Assembly: GCA_014925825.1 (NCBI GenBank)
Contig: JACGCK010000548.1
Span: forward strand, 1-16,311
DNA length: 16,311 nucleotides
DNA from: Pholiota molesta
Taxonomy: Eukaryota; Basidiomycota; Agaricomycetes; Agaricales; Strophariaceae
Reading direction: 5' to 3'
Shown: positions 1 through 7,618 of the stretch, piece after piece
How positions within the stretch are numbered: position 1 is the stretch's first letter
Layout of the letters: each line of letters starts with the position of its first letter
The notes under the pieces: model-generated
The model's input: only the letters and a program-made list of their open reading frames with translations
Database searches by the model: none
Told to the model about the DNA's origin: nothing
Made by a program: the position numbers and the translations under genes

Positions 1-348
1 AGAGTCGAGTTTTCATAGTTTGCAGCAAAGGTGAAGGAGGGTTCGATGACGGAAGTTAACGATAAAGCCGGCAGCTCTGGGATGCCTTGAGCATGCGGAA
101 AAGGAACAACTGGAAATAATGTCAGCTAACGAGGCCAAGAGATTGGCAGGCGACGCACTAATGGTACAGTCGGCAGTGTCTGGCTTATCCCAGAATTCAG
201 AAGCCATATTATGAAGTTGGTCGGTGATGTATTCGATAGGGACGCCAGACAAAGAGGGAGGAGGAAAGGACCTCGGTTGGAAGGAAGGCATTGGGGAGGG
301 CTTGCAGTCTTGAGCTGGAGCCGTAGTAGTCGGTATGGAGGGGATCAT
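1..348 (-). CDS. N-terminal exons of an unidentified protein, possibly BTB/POZ type (3' partial)
   Basis: The ATG at 348 opens a Pro/Ser-rich leader followed by a better-conserved-looking stretch with the residues EYITDQLHNMASEFWDKPDT and then ADCTI. A 49-nt intron (158 to 110) fits well: donor GTGCGT, a GCTGAC branch-like site, and acceptor TTTCCAG. Splicing it converts a reading frame that would stop near position 13 into one that stays open to the window edge, continuing ADCTI-IVPFPHAQG. A second possible donor at 167 (GTACCA, 58-nt intron) also keeps the frame open. The ADCTI-IVP pattern resembles the first strand of BTB/POZ domains as seen in a large basidiomycete family, but I recall this only by pattern, and the rest of the domain lies outside the window. 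The existence of the gene is moderately supported; the BTB label is a guess. It is divergent from the Dad3 gene. Confidence 0.45.
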
Positions 349-1789
349 AAATTGGCCAGACCCGCGGCAGCACTGAACAAAAGGGAAGGAGAGGACCGTC
401 TTTTTATTGTGACAACTCCTCTAATTGTTTTTCGCTTGCCACATCCGGCTTCCGTCACTTCTTATTGTCTTCGTCAAGTGCTTCCGGCCCTGCACAGATC
501 TCGCAGATCTCGCCACCTGATGGGCCCTCCTGTTTGCCCCTATTTACCCCGCATCACAGCTCTGTCCGACTAGCGCCCACCGTCCTCCTTGAAATTCAGC
601 AAGAAGGCTATCGCGCTCTATCTTCTAGCCGTAACATATTTCTCACTCCGTGCATCCGCTCTCACTCACCTTTCTGTCAATGTATTGCGGGCCGTCTCAT
701 ACACTCTTCCGAAGCTCCTTTCAGATTTTCGCTCCCAAATACTCAATATACTGATCTATATTACGAGGCTTCTCAGTATAATTTTGGCCATTAGTTTGTG
801 AGTTTTATTCCAGTACCAGGACAATACTTCCTCCTCATTATAATAAGCATCCTCGCAAGAGCCACGGCATAGTGCTCGTTAACCCACACTGCAGTAAAGC
901 CTTAACGACCGTCTTACTTCGCACTTCCTTCCTTTCCCTTACCTGTGGCATAATCCTGAGCAGTTCTGCGATTCACTGAACCCAAACTGAACCATATATA
1001 GAACTCAAATGAATCGACTGAATCGACTCCATGGAAACACAAAGACAATTGTTCATCTCCTAATAAACTGATAGACGTTTTCCGCACATTCACCACCGAA
1101 CGAATATTTATCCATCAGCAAACCATGTATACTTACTAAAGAGTTCAAGCCCACGTCCTGACCCGCGAACATGCAGTGAACAGATGGCATCAATTCCCAC
1201 CTCCAGGGTCTTGATCGAAGCACCTCTCCCAATTGTTATATGAAATCGCCAAAAAGCCATCTAGGATCTCAGCACGTCCTACTTACGTCCTACCTGCATA
1301 TTTCCCAAGATCTCACCTCTAATATCACCACGCCTTTCTGATTCAATCATTTATCGGCGTGCGTACACCTCCCAGAAATATCCGTATTCAAGCGCAATAG
1401 CACATGGTAAGAGAAGCACATCGATCAAAGCTTGCGCTTGAAGATATTGAAGCATCCGATGTGTCTGATTTTCGCCTGGTCTGCGTTCGACATGGGTACT
1501 CTCTTACTTACTGGTAGTGCATCAATGGGATAACCGGAGAGTGCGAGAAACGATTGAAAGGTCTATGGGCGGCGCACTCGCAAATTTTTGGGGGGCACTT
1601 ACATAGCGCCCAAAAAGACAGCCATAATGTATCTTTGACTATGTATGCCTGACGCGTTAGTTACTAGCCCTGCAGAGCGAGAGAGCGGTGCGCCAACGGC
1701 GCCGGTTTGCAAACAAACGTGGGAAACTACACTGATCGCATTACGACTTGCGCGACTCCAGCACTCCGCCCTCGATAGCCCTCGATGCG
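349..1789. other. Intergenic region between divergent genes; no supported gene
   Basis: This 1.44-kb stretch lies between the start of the left-edge gene and the start of the Dad3 gene, so it presumably carries both promoters and 5' UTRs. Open frames here are short, lack conserved motifs and do not splice into anything I recognise. It holds two small exact tandem duplications, a 9-bp unit at 495-512 (cagatctcg twice) and a 9-bp unit at 1011-1028 (gaatcgact twice), and a TATA-like atatata at about 994-1000. No RNA gene was recognised. Confidence 0.5.
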
Positions 1790-2229
1790 ATGGCGAACCA
1801 CCCGCCGCCCAATGACATCCTCGCCGTGAACCCATACGAGTCGCATCCCAGCCTGACACCGCTCGAAGCTGCAGCTCTCTGGGAGTACGCCAAGCTGGCG
1901 TACAATGTTCGAATGGTACGCAGTCAGTGTCATCCAGGACAAGGAATGATGTACCGATCCCTCAAATATCCAAAGGTCACGCAGAAGACGCGCCAGCTCA
2001 ATGAGGAGCCTGATAAGGTGATGCTGGCGAAGCTCCGCATTCTCGAGAAGAAGATGGGTCTGGTGCTGACGTTGGTACGTTCTATCTTGCCTTCAGGAGC
2101 TGTTTCTCTTAGCTCACGCGTTATGTATAGTTCAAAGCCTCCGTTTGGGGAGTAATCAACGACCAACCAGAGCCTTCGGTGAATAACGCGGGGTACAACG
2201 ACTCTAACGACATGACCATCAGGAACTGA
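1790..2229 (+). CDS. DAD3: DASH/DAM1 complex subunit Dad3
   Basis: Three exons, 1790-1915, 1976-2074 and 2131-2229, encode 107 residues. Dad3 is a small subunit of the fungal DASH (Dam1) complex, which rings or tracks microtubule plus ends and couples kinetochores to them in mitosis. The family signature is clear: NPYESHPSLTPLEAAALWEY near residue 14, then a helix containing TRQLNEEPD, then LRILEKKMGLVLTLFKASVW across the second intron. Intron 1 (60 nt, GTACGC to CAAAG) contains no in-frame stop and could be mistaken for coding sequence; removing it joins NVRM to VTQKTRQL, as the family requires. Intron 2 (56 nt) has a GTACGT donor, a CTCAC branch-like site and a TATAG acceptor. The ATG at 1790 was chosen because it directly precedes the conserved block. 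The last 25 or so residues are a polar tail without recognisable motifs. The gene ends only 70 bp from the convergent ARPC1 stop codon. Confidence 0.93.
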
Positions 2230-2299
2230 GCTTGATATTATTCCAAATGTATCATGAATGCGACATCTCTTCGATTTTGTAATAGTATATGCAGATGCA

Positions 2300-3771
2300 T
2301 TATCTCAGATGCGCTCCCCCCAAACGCGTAGTCAACGAAGTAACAGCGTCAACATCCCAGATCACAAGCATGCCGTCCACGCCTGATGTGCTAACTTTGG
2401 TGACATTTCCTCCAGCATATTCGTATGCACGGATGTTGGTGATCGTGTTCTGGTGGGTAGTCAGGAGCTTGGTATCGGCGAGTACAGAAGTCGTGCCGGA
2501 CTGTCCGCGGGTATCTGCATCGCGGAAAGTAGCAAAGGCACCAGTCTTAAGGCGCCCAACGCTAGAGTTGCCTCCAAATCCAGAACGGCTTTCAGGCGAC
2601 TTGGGCGCATTTACGTCGTCTAGAGTTCCAGTCTCCTGCCACCCCGCCTCAGATCCAGAGAAAACGATAGGGCGGCAGTCATGTCCTGCAGCGACTATGG
2701 AATCTTCGGATGTCCAAACAAGACTGACGAGAGGCAGAGACGGCATGCGGATGTTGATAAGTGGGCCATTTGGGTACGCAATGGTAATAGAACTGTCGTG
2801 ACCTAGACAATAGGATTCGTTTCTATTTTCAACAACATAACTGTAAATCCCACTTACTTGCGAAAGCGAGCACATCGCCAGAAGGTGAGAAGCCAACAGC
2901 ATGGACCCATCCACCAGCAGGGCTAGAGTACTCGCCACAAATGGTGTTGAAGGGAAGCTTTGATCCCCAGACTGTGGGTGTCGGTCTTAATAGATGATGA
3001 GTACCGTTAGAAAGGGTGCAAATGACTTATAGGAAAGGATAGTCACCTGTCGTCGACTTCTTTGATATACGCAGAGAAGACGCGCGCTTTCATGTCAGCA
3101 CTGCCAGCTGCGAGAAGAACGTTGTTGGGATGCCAATCCACCGAGAGCACAGTCGATCGGATGGGTTTCTTCAACAACTTCGATACCCACCAGTTATTCT
3201 CGGGATCGAACGAGCAAATAGCAATGGCCCTAATTGAGAATCGGCTTCTGAGAAGCGTCCCACTCGTTATGAAGCTGGGATTTACCTGGCACCACTGGCT
3301 ACGGCGAACTTGTCCTCTTTGGGGCTCCACTTGACATAGGTCGCTGCCCTGTTTATCCTCAATAGCACCAATGTTGGCTTCCAGACGAGCTTTCCAGATT
3401 CTGTATCCACCTGCTCTTGCCAGACATAAGCATTCCTGTCTTGAGAGCAAGTCACAATGCGGTTGGAGTTAGGGGCCCAATCGATCGAGGTAATCAGTTT
3501 GTCGTGCTGGTGGGTTCAATATCTGAGCCTCGATTAGCGCATAATTAGGACATGAAAACCCACCTCAGCCAACGTCACGGTAGGAGTCCATTCTAATCCA
3601 TGGCGGGTGAATATCTGCGCATCGTTGCTGTTCAAGCTAACAGCCACCTCTGTAGGGTAAATGATGTAGGTACCGCAACAGGAAGAGGGGCTTTGAGTAC
3701 TAACGAGAACGATCCGCACTGAAGGAGTGAGACGTTATGGGCACCTGCGACAAATTGAAGATTTCTGGCAT
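2300..3771 (-). CDS. ARC40: Actin-related protein 2/3 complex subunit 1 (ARPC1/Arc40), WD40 protein
   Basis: Six exons (3771-3705, 3649-3564, 3506-3286, 3229-3047, 2985-2858, 2802-2300) encode 395 residues, close to the usual 370-390 of the family. ARPC1 is the WD40 propeller subunit of the Arp2/3 complex, which nucleates branched actin at endocytic patches and growing tips. Recognisable blocks in order are [20 protein letters not shown] at the start, [106 protein letters not shown], and the C-terminal [14 protein letters not shown] followed by GGAHLR. All five introns are 55-61 nt with GT-AG ends, and every phase closes exactly. Exon 1 ends in a single C that pairs with AG of exon 2 to make the Gln before VAVS. 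Residues about 255-300 form the looser, charged insert typical of ARPC1. No frame break was found. The start is the only ATG that fits the conserved N-terminus. Confidence 0.95.
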
Positions 3772-4158
3772 GGTATAGTGTGAAAATTGGGTAGGCTGCA
3801 GAGGACTAACAGTCAACTACTGCGATGATGGAAGATTGGAGGAGAGATCTATTATTTCCTATTATGTCGCTGCGCGTTTCAACTCTGTCGGTCACAATTT
3901 CAAGCTTCACTTTTCGTACTGAAAACAAGAAATTGTCTATACATGGCGGCATATGTATATAGTTTGGTTGTATGGTCTGTAAGGCTCTCTGGAAAAAGGA
4001 AGAAATTTGTTCAATGGTTCTTAACTGTATATCGTCCTTGTATATCGTACCAGTACAGTAACAAAACTTACAAAAGCCTCAGACATGGAATGCCCAATCG
4101 GTAGAAAATAGATCCAACAACAACCAACAAAAAAAAAAACCAGAATATTGCAAGAAGG
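3772..4158. other. Intergenic: ARPC1 upstream region and WC-2-like 3' UTR
   Basis: These 387 bp separate two tandem minus-strand genes. On the minus strand, just after the WC-2-like stop codon, there is a run of eleven T followed by GTTGG repeats (plus 4110-4140, ccaacaaca-type and poly-A on the plus strand), a likely 3'-UTR tract. The side next to ARPC1 should hold its promoter. I see no gene and no clear TATA box at the expected distance. Confidence 0.5.
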
Positions 4159-5458
4159 TCAAGATTTTTGGAGAGATGATAATGAATCTACAGCTGTGGC
4201 CGCCGACAAACTTACACCTTCGGTCAAGTCCGAGTCTTCCACTTTACGCATTTGTTTTGCCCATCGCAATCCACACGCGTTGCAGAGTGTTTTCGGCCCA
4301 AGAGGTCCCTGATAGCCCAATACATATTGGGAGTCTGTTTCTAAACAAGTAAGTAGGGGAAGTGGCCACACCTTTCTCCACTCAGGAGAGTCTGTACGTC
4401 CGCAAGTAATGCAAACGTATTGCTCTGCATTTTGTGCTCTTTTCAGCTACAAACAATAGGACATTAGAATGACATCCTCTGCTGTAACTAAATCACTCAC
4501 TTTTTTCTTCTTAGATCCTTCATCGATCTGATCTTCGAGATTGGACCCAACAGAAGTGTATAAAGATGGTTTTCCAAGTTCAACTCCATCTGTGCCGTTG
4601 GAGGTTGTCGTGTCCGAGAATGACTCTGATAGCATAGCTACAGAGCTGAAAGCCCCTGATGAATCACTCGAAATTGGCCCGGAGACAGGGATGCTTGTGG
4701 TATCTCGCCCCGAATGCAATGAAGATGTTACATACATCGAACTTGTTTGGGATGGAGGAGAACGTTTAGAAGATGATGCTTCGGCTGGAAAGCGATTCCG
4801 ATGTTCCATGACCTTTTGCTGCAGTCGCTCGTTCTCTGCTTTGAGATCCAGACTTGCTTCCAGCCTAAAGTCCATCATGTTGCCATCATGAGCTGCTGAG
4901 CAATAAGATAAAATAATATTCCTACATTGCGGTATTCCGACTTGGATATGGTGAAGCCATGGCGAATATATATTTACTATCTACTTCATCTTCATTGGAA
5001 AAAATATGAGGATAAAATTTGATGTCGAAGAGTACTTCCTGAGTAGATGTGCTTGTATATTGAGTAGGAGACGCGTTGGTTTTCAATTTAACGGCCAGGT
5101 CAAATTCGGCGTTGGTACGAACTGCCTCTTCAAATGCAATTCGAAAACGTGTCTGGTCAGTTGCTTTCATGACCGTAAGTCAATCGTAATCAAGGAAAAT
5201 AGGAACAGGCATACATTCCACCAATTCAGTAAAATCTAAGTCAGATAGATCTATATCTCTCCATCCCAAAAGATCTGTTACAGCTGGTCCACAATATAGA
5301 ATTTTGTAGTTTGGCGACAATACGAAGGCAACATCATCAACGAGTTCAGTTAGAAGCAAATCGCCCCAACGCTTTCGTTTAGAGAATTCATATGTTGGAG
5401 GCGGTCTTGCTCCCATAGTCGCCGATGTCCCATGAGGTTGGATAGTGGCAGTTGACAT
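4159..5458 (-). CDS. wc-2: White Collar-2-like PAS/GATA zinc-finger regulator
   Basis: Five exons (5458-5215, 5163-4926, 4864-4501, 4446-4372, 4308-4159) encode 356 residues. WC-2 is the nuclear partner of the blue-light photoreceptor WC-1; the pair binds GATC-type promoter elements and drives light-induced transcription. A PAS domain spans about residues 33-155 ([20 protein letters not shown] at its start, [14 protein letters not shown] at its end), followed by a short helix [18 protein letters not shown]. After a Ser/Thr-rich linker and a KKKK basic patch, a GATA finger has Cys294, Cys297, Cys316 and Cys319, with an 18-residue loop containing [14 protein letters not shown]. There is no LOV-type flavin-binding GRNCRFLQ motif, which fits WC-2 rather than WC-1. 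Intron 2 (4925-4865) was set by phase: acceptor TTTAG gives NTAM-LEASLDL, whereas nearer AGs create stops. Intron 4 splits the zinc finger after WRK. The 27-residue tail after the finger is short. Another PAS-GATA protein is the only serious alternative. Confidence 0.87.
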
Positions 5459-5731
5459 GATGGTACTTCAGAGAATCAGAGAGTCCAACAAGCTCAAGCC
5501 AATGTATTTAAATATGACGTAAATCCGAAGAAAGGGGCTAACACATTTACACCAGATACCAAAAGAATCCATCTAGATATACATATAAGCATACCTTGTT
5601 CGTAGTACAGGGTATACATCTTATATGGCCAAAAAAGGAATACAATGTCCTTGAAAAGAAAAATATAAGCACGCATTTCGTGCTGTGTCGTTACCACGCC
5701 GGGCTAACGACGAAAACCTTGTAAGAATGGA
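5459..5731. other. Short intergenic region upstream of the WC-2-like gene
   Basis: These 273 bp lie between the dehydrogenase stop codon and the WC-2-like start codon on the minus strand. They are AT-rich and presumably combine the 3' UTR of the first gene with the promoter of the second. A 67-codon open frame here has no motif and is not supported as a gene. Confidence 0.4.
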
Positions 5732-7179
5732 CTAAACTGCACAGTAACCACCATCAACTCGTATTTCCGATCCAGTTACGAACTTGGAGGCATCGCTCGC
5801 CAAAAATACAATGGCTCCCTGCAAAGAGGACACCGAGTGAAGGAATATAACAAGCGAGGTTTGGGAAGAAGAAACATACTGCAAGATCATCGGGGACTCC
5901 CATCTAAATTTATCACCCATTAGCGACAATGATATATCCAAAGAAACACGGAAAGCTTACCCTCCCCATGGGCGTTAGTCCCTCCCATGTCGCCTGCATT
6001 GATAGTAAGATCGACGATATATATAAGAAGAAAGGAGTTTGAGAACCTTCAGTTCGGGATCTTTTTGTAAGATTTCCGCCGTCAACTTCGTTAACATATA
6101 TCCTGGGCTAGGAACTGATATCAGTTTAAGTCTAAGGGTTGAGGCGGTGGAAGATAAGGCTTACCTTAAGCAATTCACCCGTACGTTTTGTTTTGCCCAT
6201 TCCACTGCTAAACTAGAAGCCATATGTTTTACAGCTGCCTTCGATGCATTGTATGGAGTTTGTAGCTGTATTTTTTTATCAGGAAAATGAATCAAGAATA
6301 TCCCATGTCTTTTTTACCTGAGGAATATTCACAATCTATCGTAAAAAGAAGCAGGTTACCATCGTCGTTGTTAACATGCTAAGAGCGCTACGAAAACTTA
6401 CGTTGGCACTCATACTTGCAATGAGAATAATCGACCCTCCGCCAGCGGGTATCATGTTGCGAGCCGCTTCACGTGCAGTGTAAAATACTCCATGAACATT
6501 GATGTCGAAAAGAAGTTTTATGCGATCTACGGGATAACTAAAAGCAACAAAGTCTGTGAGCGAAGCTTCTGGCAGCTTTGTGGAGTCACCTACTCCAGAG
6601 CTGGATAATTCTCAACGATACCTGTCAGCTTTTGTTAGCTAATGAGCAAACAAAGTCGTAATAATTGAGCATTACCGGCAGAAGCCACAACTACGTCAAT
6701 GCGCCCATAGGTATCTATGATGGTCGTGAAAGCCTGCTTTACCGACGTCTCTGAAGAGACATCGCAAGCAATTCCGATTAATTTCAGAGCCGAAGGGTCT
6801 GAGCCCAACTTGGCTGGAAAACGAATCGTTGAGTTTCTTCAGTCTGAAAACAACTCGGTGCATACTTGATGCGAACGCAGTCAGTTCTTCCGCAGCTGCC
6901 TTCGTATCCGATTCCCTAAGATCGAGAAGCACCAGAGACGTACACCCCCTGCGAGAGCATATCAGCAATCGTGGTGGATATTCAAGAAAGATACATACGA
7001 TTGAATGAATGCTCGACAGAACTCTAGGCCAAGTCCTCTTGCAGCCCCTGTGACCATGCATACCTTCGGTAAAAACGGTATCAGCCTTGCACAAAAACAA
7101 GTGCCCATGAGTTCCTACAGACCTTACCTTGCATCGAGAAGGTTGGGAGAGTCATTGGTGCGGGTGGGCGGGTGGCCAT
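5732..7179 (-). CDS. Classical short-chain dehydrogenase/reductase (sugar/polyol dehydrogenase-like)
   Basis: Twelve exons (7179-7123, 7063-6999, 6948-6866, 6813-6676, 6621-6594, 6537-6402, 6335-6318, 6265-6165, 6107-6047, 5993-5961, 5903-5880, 5818-5732) encode 276 residues, the normal size of a classical SDR. The cofactor motif TGAARGLG is at 24-31. Asp50 after strand 2 (LVLLDLRE) suggests NAD(H). ASAG is at 112-115, Asn137 lies in FDINVHG, and the catalytic residues are Ser167 with Tyr180 and Lys184 in YNASK. CLSPGYMLT and the terminal SEIRVDGGY complete the fold. The substrate is unknown; the sequence recalls fungal sorbose reductase or arabinitol dehydrogenase relatives. Eleven introns of 50-66 nt fragment the gene, and exons 7 and 11 are only 18 and 24 nt. 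The first donor is the weak GTCTGT at 7122, chosen because it yields QGKVCMVTG; the nearby GTAAGG at 7127 breaks the phase. No frame break was seen. Confidence 0.88.
6318..6335 (-). other. 18-nt micro-exon of the dehydrogenase gene
   Basis: The six codons for IVNIPQ lie between an intron ending ACGATAG (6401-6336) and one starting GTAAAA (6317-6266). Both splice sites are in phase 0. The exon sits between the catalytic Ser167 segment (SMSAN) and the YNASK segment, so it supplies the loop that sets the Ser-to-Tyr spacing of 13 residues. Skipping it would keep the frame but shorten that spacing to 7. Confidence 0.8.
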
Positions 7180-7618
7180 GTGTGGTGGATGGAATGGTAA
7201 AGAAAAGAAAAGATGGGATCCGAGAGGGAGAGGCGAACTGATTTATAAGTATTGTTTTTACTGTCCTGCGGTCCACAAATAGACGATATCAAAAATGGAT
7301 ATCGATCGTGCCAAGGCGTGCCATGGGGTCAATGTCACGATCTGGGGAATGCAGGATAAATAGATTGTACCATTCAAATTTCCAATACGAAATCACAATG
7401 CAACACATATAGCCGCTGTACATACGCACACTTGTGATGATCAGGATGAAGAACCGACGGAATGCAAAATAAACGCGAAGATAAGGAGGGTATCTACAAT
7501 AATCAAGGGACTCAAAAATAATTATACAAAGAGCGGATCTGGTATATACGTCCAGAGAATCATAAAAAAGACCACAATAGCAAGTACCAATTAAACAAGG
7601 ATGGGAAATAGAAAAAAA
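7180..7618. other. Intergenic: kinesin 3' UTR and dehydrogenase upstream region
   Basis: These 439 bp separate two tandem minus-strand genes. The part next to the kinesin stop is AT-rich and suits a 3' UTR; the part next to 7179 should be the dehydrogenase promoter. No gene, RNA or repeat was recognised. Confidence 0.5.

Noticed and set aside
589..801. Plus-strand open frame of 70 codons with a signal-peptide-like start (KKAIALYLLAVTYFSLRASA)
   Set aside because: It begins with TTG rather than ATG, has no recognisable domain, and lies in the region between divergent genes. The hydrophobic start is probably a coincidence of pyrimidine-rich promoter DNA.
2289..2801. Plus-strand frame of 170 codons opposite ARPC1 exon 6
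   Set aside because: The minus strand encodes the conserved C-terminal propeller of ARPC1, so the plus frame is its shadow.
4159..4214. A strong GTAAGT donor after the zinc finger of the WC-2-like gene (reverse complement of 4209-4214), suggesting a further C-terminal exon
   Set aside because: No suitable acceptor with a branch site was found within a normal intron length downstream; the frame stops cleanly at 4159, followed by a T-rich 3'-UTR-like tract.
5494..5697. Minus-strand 67-codon frame upstream of the WC-2-like gene
   Set aside because: It has no motif and AT-rich, aromatic-rich composition typical of non-coding DNA, and it sits where the promoter should be.
7064..7127. Alternative first intron of the dehydrogenase using the better donor GTAAGG at 7127
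   Set aside because: With the only good acceptor (7064) it breaks the reading frame; the acceptor that would restore phase removes VCMVT of the cofactor-binding motif. The weaker GTCTGT donor at 7122 gives QGKVCMVTG exactly.
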